A DNA stretch of 28,412 nt, taken from contig CAZYQC010000043.1 in NCBI GenBank assembly GCA_964649815.1, forward strand, positions 1 through 28,412. Reading direction: 5' to 3'. The notes under the pieces are model-generated. The model did no database searches. It saw nothing but the letters and a program-made list of their open reading frames with translations, and was not told the DNA's origin. Positions 6,601 to 14,187 of this stretch are shown here, piece after piece. Numbering within the stretch: position 1 is the stretch's first letter; every line of letters begins with the position of its first letter. A program made the translations under genes and the position numbers. The DNA is from G013214665 sp964649815. Lineage in GTDB: Bacteria; Pseudomonadota; Alphaproteobacteria; Rhodobacterales; Rhodobacteraceae.

Positions 6601-8097
6601 TTAGCGGGATCGCTTTCGCAGCAAGGCCGTCAGTTGGTTAATGTCCCGCGAAAGCGGTCGGTCCTCGGTGACCACATCAGAGACCGCGCGTATGGCTTGG
6701 TGCGTGTCGCGCAGGGTCGGCCCCAAATCGGGGGCCACGCCGCGCAGATCGATCGCTTGACAGGCGGTAAGCGCCTCTAGCGCAGCGAGATGCACAAGAT
6801 CAGCGGCGATTGTGCGCAAGGACGCAGCCGACAAAGGCGCGTTTGTCAGCACATCTTCGACGCCATTGGCACTGACGCTGGGCCAGACGGGCGTTGGCTG
6901 TGCGGCTTGGACGATACGCGCAACCAAAGCCTCGGCCGATTTGGTCAATGGCGCGAGGCCGTTGGACGTGCTGCCTGGCATGGCGAGAAATGGCGGAAGG
7001 TCTGTGAAGACGGGGTTCAAAAGCTTTGCGATCCGCGCCAGCGACGCCATTGCAACCGGGACCGCTGCGCGCGCGACATAGTCCATCATCACAGCGATTT
7101 CGCCCGCCAGATAGGCGCCGTTGGACACCAGCGCCGCGCGGTCGATAAGGGCCACCGGGTTGTCGCTGCTTCCGTTGAGTTCGATCAACACACAGTCGCG
7201 GGCCGCGTCCAGCGCCGTGTGCAAAGGCCCGTGGATATGGACGATGTTGCGAAAACTCAGAGGGTCCTGGAGGCGGCGGGCCGCGCCCTCGGCCCAAAGG
7301 GCGCTGCCATCAAGCGCGTGGCGCAACCCGGCGGCCGCTGCAGCTTGGCCAGGATGCGGTTTGACGGCAAGCACGTCAGGGTCCATCGGCCCGACATTGG
7401 CGCGAAACCCCTCCATCGAGAGGGCGGCGCAGGTTTGCAGCGCCTCATAGGCGACGCCGGTTTCATAGACCGCAAACGCGGCAAGTGCGACGGAGGGGCC
7501 TGAATGGCTGATCATTGACAACCCGTCGCGGGGTGCGAGGTCAAGCGGGGCAATGCCTTTGGCTTGCATCATCTTGGCGCTGGGGCCGACGGTGCCTTCG
7601 TCGCCTTGCATGTCGCCTTCGCCAATGAAGGCGAGGCCGACACTGCCGTTGGTCAGCAAATCGGCCACGCCCACCGAGCCGATCTCGCCCACCACAGGGA
7701 TCAGGCCCGCGTTCAGGCAGGCCACCATATGCGCGGCGACCTCTGGGCGGGCCGCAGCGCAGCCGCTGAGCAATGTATTCACGCGGGTGATGACAGCAGC
7801 GCGCGTGACATCCGACGGCAACATCTTGCCAGAGGCATGCGCGCGACCGCGCACAGTTTGCGTGGAAAATGCGGACAAGGTTTGGGCATCCAGAACCTCG
7901 GTCGCGCGGGCGCCCAGACCGGTTGTGACACCGTAAACCGGGGTCTTGTTCTCGATTGCTGTGGTCACAAAGGCATGCGTTTTCGCCATCCGCGACAAGC
8001 CATCCGGCGCCAAGGTAATGGCATGCTTGCCGGTCGCGGCGGCGACAAGTCTTTCAACGCTCAGCCCAGCGCCGGTCAGGTGGAGCGTGTCAGACAT
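6601..8097 (-). CDS. Histidine/aromatic ammonia-lyase family protein lacking the MIO triad
   Basis: A 498-aa protein of the HAL/PAL/TAL superfamily by length and landmarks. These are the Tyr loop VYGVTTGLGARATE (Tyr55), GSVG (140-143), HPGQAAAAAGLRHALDGS, QDPLSFRNIVHIHG and ELNGSSDNPVAL. In true lyases GSVG is followed by Ala-Ser-Gly, which cyclises into the electrophilic MIO cofactor. Here GSVG is followed by Val-Ala-Asp-Leu, one residue shorter, so MIO cannot form in the known way. Other active-site blocks are also altered: the LxxLNGTQ-type block reads SMISHSGPS, the QDxYSxRCxPQ block lacks its Tyr and Cys, and the FHG block reads AYLAG. Reading depth of the raw bases shows no frameshift. 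The ATG overlaps the upstream ornithine-cyclodeaminase-family gene by 8 nt, so the two are translationally coupled. The activity is unknown; ordinary deamination is unlikely. Confidence 0.85.
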   Translation of the reverse strand: MSDTLHLTGAGLSVERLVAAATGKHAITLAPDGLSRMAKTHAFVTTAIENKTPVYGVTTGLGARATEVLDAQTLSAFSTQTVRGRAHASGKMLPSDVTRAAVITRVNTLLSGCAAARPEVAAHMVACLNAGLIPVVGEIGSVGVADLLTNGSVGLAFIGEGDMQGDEGTVGPSAKMMQAKGIAPLDLAPRDGLSMISHSGPSVALAAFAVYETGVAYEALQTCAALSMEGFRANVGPMDPDVLAVKPHPGQAAAAAGLRHALDGSALWAEGAARRLQDPLSFRNIVHIHGPLHTALDAARDCVLIELNGSSDNPVALIDRAALVSNGAYLAGEIAVMMDYVARAAVPVAMASLARIAKLLNPVFTDLPPFLAMPGSTSNGLAPLTKSAEALVARIVQAAQPTPVWPSVSANGVEDVLTNAPLSAASLRTIAADLVHLAALEALTACQAIDLRGVAPDLGPTLRDTHQAIRAVSDVVTEDRPLSRDINQLTALLRKRSR

Positions 8098-9097
8098 CGC
8101 GGTAGAGCAGGTTTTGAACGATCTCCATCTCGCGGGCCTTTTCAAGGATGCGCGCGCCCAAGGCAATATCGCCGGTCGACATGCCGCGATGCCAAAAGAG
8201 GATGGTCTCTTCCGCGCTTTCGCGGCCTGGCTTCAGCCCGGCGGCGATCTCTCCTATCTCAGCGTAAAAGCTGTCTTCGGAGACAAGCCCTGCGTCGATA
8301 TGCGGGCGCAGCGCGCCCAGGTGACCTGCGCGCATCTGCCCAAGATCATCCATGACGAATTTGTCTATACCTTCAACAAAGTCGAGGGGGAGTGCGCTCA
8401 TCGTGCCATAGGGAACGACAAGCGCGCCTTTCTTGACCCAACTGCGGTCGAACATCGGTGTTGGCGCATTCAGGCGGGTCGCCTCAATCAGGATGTCGGC
8501 GCCGTTTAGGCACGTCTCCCAATCGTCGGTCACGATCACCTCTTTGCCAAGATCCGCGCTGAGCTTGTCGCCAAATGCGGTGCGGCTTTCAAAACGGCGC
8601 GAATGGACGCGGATTTCGTCAAAATCAAAGAGGTGATCCAAAAGGCGGACGTTCCAGTAAGACGTGCCGCGCGCACCGACGTGCCCCAGGATCTTGGGAT
8701 TTTCGGGGCCGAGCCATTTTGCCCCAAGCGCCGTCAGCGCGCCAGTGCGCATGTCCGTGATCCCGGCGGCATCGATCACCGCCTTTGGCATGCCGGTTCT
8801 GGGATCAAAGAGGTTGAGCAAAGCCAATTCCGATGGCAGGCCTTGTTTGTAATTGTCGACAAAGTCGCCGACGACCTTAACACCGGCGTATCCCAAAGGC
8901 TCCACATAGCCGCGCAGGACATTGAAATGCCCGTTGAAGGCGGGGTCCGGGGTAAGGTGCATGCGCGGCTCGATCACCGTTTTGCCCTGCCCCGCAGCCA
9001 CCAAGCCTTGTTCGATGGCGTTTAGAATATCGTCATTGGTCAGACCAACGGCATCAATTTCAGGCTGGCCCAGATATTCGATCTCGATTCGTGACAT
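8090..9097 (-). CDS. Ornithine cyclodeaminase/mu-crystallin family protein
   Basis: A 335-aa NAD(P)-dependent protein of the OCD/mu-crystallin family, whose members include ornithine cyclodeaminase, alanine dehydrogenase and imine/ketimine reductases. Family signs are the N-terminal EPRMHLTPD block, the VGDFVDNYKQGLPSELALLN region corresponding to the substrate Lys and loop, AAGITDMRTGALTALGAKWL, and the Rossmann entry GHVGARGTSYWNVRLLDHL. The specific substrate cannot be read. The start ATG at 9097 follows a GGAAAGGAC ribosome site. An in-frame start 30 nt upstream is less well supported. It is the first gene of a two-gene operon with the MIO-less ammonia-lyase homologue. That tight coupling suggests consecutive steps or one complex acting on an amino-acid-like compound. 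Confidence 0.88.
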   Translation of the reverse strand: MSRIEIEYLGQPEIDAVGLTNDDILNAIEQGLVAAGQGKTVIEPRMHLTPDPAFNGHFNVLRGYVEPLGYAGVKVVGDFVDNYKQGLPSELALLNLFDPRTGMPKAVIDAAGITDMRTGALTALGAKWLGPENPKILGHVGARGTSYWNVRLLDHLFDFDEIRVHSRRFESRTAFGDKLSADLGKEVIVTDDWETCLNGADILIEATRLNAPTPMFDRSWVKKGALVVPYGTMSALPLDFVEGIDKFVMDDLGQMRAGHLGALRPHIDAGLVSEDSFYAEIGEIAAGLKPGRESAEETILFWHRGMSTGDIALGARILEKAREMEIVQNLLYRDV

Positions 9098-9132
9098 GGC
9101 ATGTGTCCTTTCCACACGGCCCATCATGAACC

Positions 9133-9177
9133 GGATGTTCAGAACGTCCAGAGGATGTTCCGCACAATCAATTGTGC
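9133..9177. promoter_or_regulatory. Palindrome-rich control region upstream of the OCD/HAL-like operon
   Basis: Two elements lie here. GGATGTTC at 9133-9140, its near inverse GAACGTCC at 9142-9149, and a second GGATGTTC at 9153-9160 make three related half-sites, the direct copies 20 bp apart. Next is the perfect inverted repeat GCACAAT-CA-ATTGTGC at 9162-9177. Both sit 36-80 nt upstream of the OCD-family start, in a 132-nt gap shared with the 3' end of ubiK. They look like binding sites for one or two dimeric regulators. No regulator gene is adjacent, so the protein is unknown. Confidence 0.5.
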
Positions 9178-9229
9178 CTTTGGCAAAAAGACCGTCGCGC
9201 CAGGACGGCGCAGCTGGATCGGAGTGGGC

Positions 9230-9466
9230 TTACTTTTCGAGCGCATCCAAGCGGGCTTTGAGCGCCTCATTTTCTTCGCGCGCTTTTTGCGCCATTGCGC
9301 GAACAGCGTCGAATTCTTCGCGGGTGACGAAATCCCGGTCAGCGAGCCAGCGATCCACCATTGATTTCATAGCGGTTTCCGCCTCGTCCTTGGCGCCCTG
9401 TGCAACGCCCATCGCGTTGGTCATCAATTGCGAAATATCGTCAAAGATCTTACCGCGCGCCTGCAT
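9230..9466 (-). CDS. ubiK: Ubiquinone biosynthesis accessory factor UbiK family (BMFP) protein
   Basis: A 78-aa protein of the BMFP/DUF526 family, to which the ubiquinone accessory factor UbiK belongs. The N-terminal part (KIFDDISQLMTNAMGVAQG) forms an amphipathic helix, and residues from about 45 onward (TREEFDAVRAMAQKAREENE and ALKARLDALEK) form the expected C-terminal coiled coil. In E. coli UbiK helps the aerobic ubiquinone hydroxylation complex together with UbiJ; that role is inferred here. I chose the ATG at 9466 because AGGAG lies 8 nt upstream. An upstream start at 9484 would be inside that ribosome site region. It is divergent from lgt, an arrangement common in alphaproteobacteria as I recall. 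Confidence 0.85.
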   Translation of the reverse strand: MQARGKIFDDISQLMTNAMGVAQGAKDEAETAMKSMVDRWLADRDFVTREEFDAVRAMAQKAREENEALKARLDALEK

Positions 9467-9562
9467 CTGTCGTCTCCTGGTCATTCACAGACCTTATATG
9501 GACCCCGGCGCCCGCAACGACAAGGTTGACGGCATAGAGCCGGGCGAGGCAAGGAGACGCAG

Positions 9563-10459
9563 ATGAGAGCGCTGATCCCATTCCCCGAAATCTCGCCCGA
9601 GATCTTTTCTGTCACCCTCTTTGGCTTTGACTTTGCCTTAAGATGGTACGCGATGGCCTATATCGTGGGTATCATCCTGGGCTATGTGCTGGTGGTGCGG
9701 GCTTTGAAGACGGTGGCGCTTTGGCCGGGGCAAACGCCACCGATGAACACAACGCAGGTGGAAGACCTGCTGAGCTGGACGATTTTGGGCGTGATCGTTG
9801 GAGGACGGCTGGGGTTTGTTCTGTTTTATCAGCCTGCCTATTACCTTCAGAACCCGACCGAGATCCTGTTCATCTGGCAAGGTGGGATGGCATTTCATGG
9901 CGGGTTGCTTGGCGTTGTTTTGGCGGCGTACCTGTTTACGCTGAAACACGGATGCCCAAAGCTGAGCACCGCTGACATGGTCGTATTGGGGGTGCCGCCG
10001 GGGCTGTTGCTGGGACGGATCGCGAATTTCATCAATGCCGAGCTGTGGGGACGGCCGACGGATGTGCCTTGGGCCGTGGCATTTCCGGGTGTCGCAGCAC
10101 AGGATTGCGGCGATCTCGTTGGCCTTTGCGGACGTCACCCATCGCAGCTCTATGAGGCAGGGCTAGAAGGGTTGATCCTAGGGCTGGTCATGATCTGGCT
10201 GGTTTGGGCGCGCCGAATCCTTCGGCGCCCGGGCGCCTTGGCCGGTGTTTTCTTTGCCGGCTATGGCCTCAGCCGATTTGTGGTCGAATTCGTACGCCAA
10301 CCGGATGCGCAGTTTATCACGCCGGGGAACCCGCTCGGCTTGGCCTGGCATATTGACGGCTGGGGATTGACGATGGGGCAGCTTTTGTCCGCCCCCATGA
10401 TCGTTCTTGGCCTATGGCTGATCTGGCGCGCCGGTCGCGCCGCAGCCGCCCCACAATGA
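9563..10459 (+). CDS. lgt: Prolipoprotein diacylglyceryl transferase
   Basis: Inner-membrane enzyme that moves diacylglycerol from phosphatidylglycerol to the lipobox Cys of prolipoproteins, the first step of lipoprotein maturation. The 298-aa protein has about seven membrane segments. The Lgt signature GRIANFINAELWGRP lies at residues 151-165, the conserved FHGG (His112) is in place, and RHPSQLYEA and GLSRFVVEFVRQPD follow as expected. The ATG at 9563 has AAGGAG 7 nt upstream. Its TGA overlaps the ATG of the next gene (ATGA at 10456-10459), so it heads an operon lgt-midA-pgeF. No anomaly seen. Confidence 0.98.
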   Translation: MRALIPFPEISPEIFSVTLFGFDFALRWYAMAYIVGIILGYVLVVRALKTVALWPGQTPPMNTTQVEDLLSWTILGVIVGGRLGFVLFYQPAYYLQNPTEILFIWQGGMAFHGGLLGVVLAAYLFTLKHGCPKLSTADMVVLGVPPGLLLGRIANFINAELWGRPTDVPWAVAFPGVAAQDCGDLVGLCGRHPSQLYEAGLEGLILGLVMIWLVWARRILRRPGALAGVFFAGYGLSRFVVEFVRQPDAQFITPGNPLGLAWHIDGWGLTMGQLLSAPMIVLGLWLIWRAGRAAAAPQ

Positions 10460-11517
10460 CACTGGAAGATCGGCTTAAGGCGCAGATATCGGCCACCGGG
10501 CCGATAACGCTGGCTGATTACATGTCTGCGGCGTTGATGGACCCCGAGGGTGGTTACTACACCACCCGCGCGCCCTTTGGGGTGGGCGGGGATTTCGTTA
10601 CAGCCCCCGAGATCAGTCAGATGTTCGGCGAGCTCATCGGTCTGTGTCTGGCGCAATGCTGGCTGGATCAAGGCGCACCAAGGCGCGTGGCCCTGACCGA
10701 GCTGGGGCCAGGGCGCGGCACTTTGATGGCTGACATTTTGCGCGCGACGGCGGCTGTTCCCGGCTTTCATCAGGCTGCGCATGTACATCTGGTCGAGACC
10801 TCGCCCAAGCTGCGCGCCGCACAAGCAGAGGCGTTGAGCGGGCGGGATGTCACCTGGTGCGAGACCCTGTCGGAGGTGCCTGACGGGCCGCTTTTTCTGG
10901 TGGCGAACGAGTTCTTCGATGCCTTGCCAATCCGGCAATTCCAACGCTCGGGCGCGCATTGGGCCGAACGTCATGTCGGCCTTATGGATGGGGCCCTGGC
11001 CTTTGGGCTGGGCCCTGAACAGCCACAGCCGGTCCTGACGCACCGGTTAGAGGACACGCGCGACGGAGATGTCGTGGAATGGGCGCAGGTCGGCGTCAGC
11101 ATTACCGGCGCGATTGCGGATCGCTTGGCCAAAGCGGGCGGCGTCGCCTTGATCATCGACTATGGCGATTGGCGCAGTTTGGGCGACACATTGCAAGCGG
11201 TGCGGAACCACCAGCGGGCAGAGCCGCTAGAGACCCCAGGTCAGGCTGATCTCACCGCGCATGTCGATTTCGAGGCGCTGGCGCGGGCGGCGGATGGCGT
11301 TGAGCACACGCGCTTGTGCCCACAGGGTGTCTTTCTTGAGCGGCTCGGCATAACGGCACGCGCGCAGAGACTTGCACAGTCTTTGGAGGGCGCATCACTG
11401 CAAGCACATGTTGCAGCCCATCGCCGGTTGACGCATCCTGAAGAAATGGGGACCCTGTTCAAAGTTCTGGGGCTTTTCCCGACACACGCGTCGCCACCTC
11501 CGGGATTGGAAACATGA
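10456..11517 (+). CDS. SAM-dependent methyltransferase, MidA/NDUFAF7 family
   Basis: A 353-aa class I SAM-dependent methyltransferase of the COG1565 family, whose mitochondrial member NDUFAF7 methylates an arginine of a complex I subunit. Visible landmarks are the N-terminal GPITLADYMSAALMDPEGGYY with YTTRAPFGVGGDFVTAPEIS, the SAM-binding LTELGPGRGTLMADILR, the VHLVETSPKLRAAQ strand, VANEFFDALPIRQF and ALIIDYGDW. The start ATG lies in the ATGA overlap with lgt. A start 42 nt upstream would only add residues inside lgt. Its own stop overlaps the ATG of pgeF, also by ATGA. A role in complex I assembly is known for eukaryotic relatives and is inference here. Confidence 0.9.
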   Translation: MTLEDRLKAQISATGPITLADYMSAALMDPEGGYYTTRAPFGVGGDFVTAPEISQMFGELIGLCLAQCWLDQGAPRRVALTELGPGRGTLMADILRATAAVPGFHQAAHVHLVETSPKLRAAQAEALSGRDVTWCETLSEVPDGPLFLVANEFFDALPIRQFQRSGAHWAERHVGLMDGALAFGLGPEQPQPVLTHRLEDTRDGDVVEWAQVGVSITGAIADRLAKAGGVALIIDYGDWRSLGDTLQAVRNHQRAEPLETPGQADLTAHVDFEALARAADGVEHTRLCPQGVFLERLGITARAQRLAQSLEGASLQAHVAAHRRLTHPEEMGTLFKVLGLFPTHASPPPGLET

Positions 11518-12269
11518 GCCTGGAAATTCTGACCCAAGATGACCTCTCACCACTGCGGCACGGGTTCTTTACGCGCGCAGGTGGCGCATCGAGTGGCATC
11601 TTTTCGGGGCTCAACTGTGGGCGCGGCAGCAGCGATCAATCCGAAATCGTGGCCATCAACCGCACGCGCGTGGCCGAGGCGATGGGCGTGGATGTGCACA
11701 ATCTGATGAATGTGCACCAAATCCATTCGGCCAAGGTCGTTTCGGTGGACGACCCCTTTGTTGAGATCCCAAAGGCAGATGCTTTGGTCACGCGGACGCC
11801 GGGTTTGGCGCTTTCGGTGCTGACGGCAGATTGCCAGCCGGTTCTGTTTGCGGACACGGACAATCACGTCATCGGCGCCGCCCACGCTGGCTGGCGCGGC
11901 GCATTGGATGGCGTCCTGGAGGCGACGGTTGATGCGATGGTCGCGTTGGGTGCTGTTCGCGACAAGATCGTCGCGATCATTGGACCAACCATCAGCCAAC
12001 GCGCCTATGAGGTCGGCCCAGAGTTTCTGGATCGTTTTTTGAACGAAGATCCAGACTACGCCCGGTTTTTTGCCAATGGGGCCGAGGATCGGGTGCATTT
12101 CGATTTGCCCGGCTTTGGCCTTTTGCGGCTGCGGGCGGCAGGTGTCGGCCATGCGGAATGGACGCGGCATTGCACCTATTCTGATCCTGATCGCTTTTTC
12201 TCGTACCGCCGGTCAGTCCATGCAAAAGACCCCGATTATGGGCGATTGATCTCGGCCATAGTTCTCTAG
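11514..12269 (+). CDS. pgeF: Peptidoglycan editing factor PgeF (YfiH, multicopper-oxidase-like)
   Basis: A 251-aa protein of the YfiH/laccase-domain family. In E. coli it removes wrongly incorporated serine from peptidoglycan precursors (UDP-MurNAc-L-Ser). The Zn/active-site set appears in order: VHQIHSAKV (His71), LTADCQPVLF (Cys107) and GAAHAGWRGALDG (His124). These are the same residue numbers as I recall for E. coli YfiH. The C-terminal HCTYSDPDRFFSYRRS is also typical. It starts within the ATGA overlap with the methyltransferase gene and ends the operon. After it comes a 119-nt gap, with no clear terminator, before the next small gene. Confidence 0.95.
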   Translation: MSLEILTQDDLSPLRHGFFTRAGGASSGIFSGLNCGRGSSDQSEIVAINRTRVAEAMGVDVHNLMNVHQIHSAKVVSVDDPFVEIPKADALVTRTPGLALSVLTADCQPVLFADTDNHVIGAAHAGWRGALDGVLEATVDAMVALGAVRDKIVAIIGPTISQRAYEVGPEFLDRFLNEDPDYARFFANGAEDRVHFDLPGFGLLRLRAAGVGHAEWTRHCTYSDPDRFFSYRRSVHAKDPDYGRLISAIVL

Positions 12270-12388
12270 GCCTCTCAGAGCTTGCCCAAATATTGTCACA
12301 ACTTTTCTGCGAATTTGTCGTGTCCCGCTCCCAATGGTGCCTGAATGCAGGTCGAGAGTGGCAGCATAAGAGCAGAGGAACACTCAAA

Positions 12389-12526
12389 ATGAAAAAAACA
12401 CGTTTCATCGACGCCGTCGTAAGAACCGCGCAGGAAGAAGATGTGAAAGTGCCTTGGCGCCGGATCAAGCGGATGAAGTTCGCAACACGCCGCACGGTTG
12501 ATCTGACACAGAATGTGGCAGCTTAA
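12389..12526 (+). CDS. Small basic protein of 45 aa, function unknown
   Basis: A short gene encoding a protein that begins MKKTRFIDAVVRTAQEED and continues with a very basic middle (VPWRRIKRMKFATRR). The ribosome site AGAGGA lies about 9 nt before the ATG. The frame runs further upstream to 12293, but that part has no ribosome site and odd composition, so the short form is preferred. Similar short proteins starting MKKT/R with a PW motif and Arg-rich tail are, as I recall, common in Rhodobacteraceae, but no function is known to me. A palindrome and a terminator-like hairpin follow, so it is probably a monocistronic unit, upstream of the Hint-domain gene. Confidence 0.65.
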   Translation: MKKTRFIDAVVRTAQEEDVKVPWRRIKRMKFATRRTVDLTQNVAA

Positions 12527-12555
12527 CGCCCGATTAGAATCAAATTGTGGCAGTA

Positions 12556-12574
12556 TCAGTCAGGGCCTGACTGA
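12556..12574. other. 19-nt palindrome
   Basis: TCAGTCAGG-G-CCTGACTGA, a perfect 9-bp inverted repeat around one central base, 30 nt after the small gene. It is not followed by a T tract on either strand, and it precedes a second hairpin at 12586-12610. It may be an operator for the downstream Hint-domain gene or part of a compound 3' end; undecided. Confidence 0.45.
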
Positions 12575-12585
12575 CAATAATCGCG

Positions 12586-12610
12586 TAAACGGCGGATTGT
12601 TCGCCGTTTA
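12586..12610 (+). terminator. Probable terminator after the small basic gene
   Basis: TAAACGGCG and CGCCGTTTA form a perfect 9-bp stem with a 7-nt loop (GATTGTT), 60 nt after the small gene's stop. The U run is short (TTT inside the stem end), so it is a moderate intrinsic terminator at best. The remaining intergenic sequence up to 12753 shows nothing I can name beyond the next gene's leader. Confidence 0.45.
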
Positions 12611-12753
12611 ACCCCTATTCAATCGTACCATTTGACGGTCGACGCATTTCGACCGCATTGTTGCCCCATGAAACGGCATTTGGATTACAGCCATTTGTCG
12701 CCGCTGGTGGGGGCCGGCGTAGGGTGTAGTCCGCAAGGACGAAAGGTACGAGT

Positions 12754-13485
12754 ATGATTTCCCCCTCTGCGTTGCAGGCCACCAGCCGCCTGCAAGCTGT
12801 CAAACCAACTGTATATCGTCAGTATGAAGTCGCGGCTTTGCGCGCCGACGGATCGCGTTGGATCTGGCAGAAACAAGCTGCGGCGACGCCGCTTTTGGAC
12901 AGCGCTTTTGCAGCTTTTGGGCGTGGTATTTTGTTGTCAGGTGTTGATGGGCCGATCGCAGTCGAAGACCTTCAACCGGGCGATATGTTGAAAACCGTCT
13001 CGGGAGAGCCCGCGCCAGTGGTTTGGATCGGAAGCACGACATTTGTGCCTGCGAATTCCGGCGTGCGGACGCCGTTGATCCGCGTGATGGCAGACAGTTT
13101 TGGCATTTCGCGGCCGACAAGTTTCCTGACATTGGGACCAGCCGCACGTATTTTGCAGACGTTGCCACATATTCGTGCGGCGAACGGGGGGCTAGAGACG
13201 CTGACGCCTGCGGGTGCTTTTGTCGACAATGTGAATGTCATCCGCATTCACCCGCCAACCCCAGTTCGGTTGTTCCACTTTTGCCTGTCACGCCATGCAG
13301 CCGTTGATGTTGGTGGCGTCGCGGTAGAGACCTTCCACCCCGGCATGCGGGCCTTGCGGGCGATGTCGCACCACGAGCGCGAGGACTTTTTGGATCTGTT
13401 CCCACATATCCACCATTCCTCGGACTTTGGCCCATTGGCCAATCCGCGCGCGCTGGAGCGTGATCACACAACCCACGCCGCGTGA
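12754..13485 (+). CDS. Hint domain-containing protein lacking the N-terminal Cys
   Basis: A 243-aa protein with a Hint (Hedgehog/intein, Hint_2-type) module. The recognisable core is residues 55-95: GILLSGVDGPIAVEDLQPGD, then a hydrophobic stretch ending in PAPVVWIGS. The C-terminal part has the RIHPPTPVRLFHFCLSRHAA and AVETFHPG pieces typical of these roseobacter proteins. Normal Hint domains begin with a nucleophilic Cys directly before the first strand. Here the aligned segment is AFAAFGRGI, and no Cys occurs before about residue 177. Self-cleavage by the usual Cys route is therefore unlikely, though Ser50 lies close by. No signal peptide is seen. The ATG at 12754 follows AAAGG. It faces the convergent Lrp gene, 4 nt away. 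Confidence 0.8.
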   Translation: MISPSALQATSRLQAVKPTVYRQYEVAALRADGSRWIWQKQAAATPLLDSAFAAFGRGILLSGVDGPIAVEDLQPGDMLKTVSGEPAPVVWIGSTTFVPANSGVRTPLIRVMADSFGISRPTSFLTLGPAARILQTLPHIRAANGGLETLTPAGAFVDNVNVIRIHPPTPVRLFHFCLSRHAAVDVGGVAVETFHPGMRALRAMSHHEREDFLDLFPHIHHSSDFGPLANPRALERDHTTHAA

Positions 13486-13489
13486 GCGA

Positions 13490-13990
13490 TCAGGGGGTCT
13501 GGCTAAGCCGTTCTTCGAGCACGTCGAACGGCACGCCGGGCTGGTCCTTGGCGCCTCGGATCACGAGCGAGGTCTTTACGCTGGCCACGTTTGGCGTGGT
13601 CAGCAACTCGCCCGTCAGAAAGCTTTGGAACGAAGACAAATCGGGGGCGACACATTTGAGGATGAAATCGACTTCACCGTTGAGCATGTGGCATTCCCGA
13701 ACAAGCGGCCAAGCGCGGCACTGATCTTCGAAGGCGCTCAGGTCAACCTCGGCCTGGCTGGAAAGACCGACCATTGCAAAGACCTGAACTTCGAAGCCCA
13801 GCTCGTGCACGTCGACATCAGCGTGGTATCCTTTGATATAGCCGCTTTCTTCGAGTGTTCGAACACGACGCAGGCACGGCGGGGCGGAAATTCCAACGCG
13901 CTTGGCCAATTCCACATTGGTCATACGGCCGTCTGCCTGTAATTCAGCCAGAATCTTCCGATCAATCGGATCTAGTCGCGTGCTTGCCAT
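13490..13990 (-). CDS. Lrp/AsnC family transcriptional regulator
   Basis: A 166-aa feast/famine regulator. The N-terminal winged helix is clear: LDPIDRKILAELQADGRMTN, then VELAKRVGISAPPCLRRVRT at residues 6-46. The effector (RAM) domain follows, with YHADVDVHELGFEVQVFAMV, the NGEVDFILKCVAPD strand and LLTTPNVASVKTSLVI. The ATG at 13990 has CGGGGGA just upstream. The open frame extends further but without support. It is divergent from trxB with a 197-nt gap and could regulate it, as this arrangement is frequent in Rhodobacterales in my recollection. The effector is unknown. Confidence 0.95.
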   Translation of the reverse strand: MASTRLDPIDRKILAELQADGRMTNVELAKRVGISAPPCLRRVRTLEESGYIKGYHADVDVHELGFEVQVFAMVGLSSQAEVDLSAFEDQCRAWPLVRECHMLNGEVDFILKCVAPDLSSFQSFLTGELLTTPNVASVKTSLVIRGAKDQPGVPFDVLEERLSQTP

Positions 13991-14187
13991 TTTTCCCCCG
14001 AATTTTGCGGTTGTTATATCAGCCTGCCCGGACCGCGCAATAATGTTTCGCGTTTGGGCAATATTCTTTCCACACCTCAAACGAGATTGATGCGTAACTG
14101 TGCAGGAATGCGCGGTCGGTGGGGTTGGACCGGCCAACGACCACCGTTATATCTCGCGAACGAGCACGAAATGGGTAGGGGATGACC

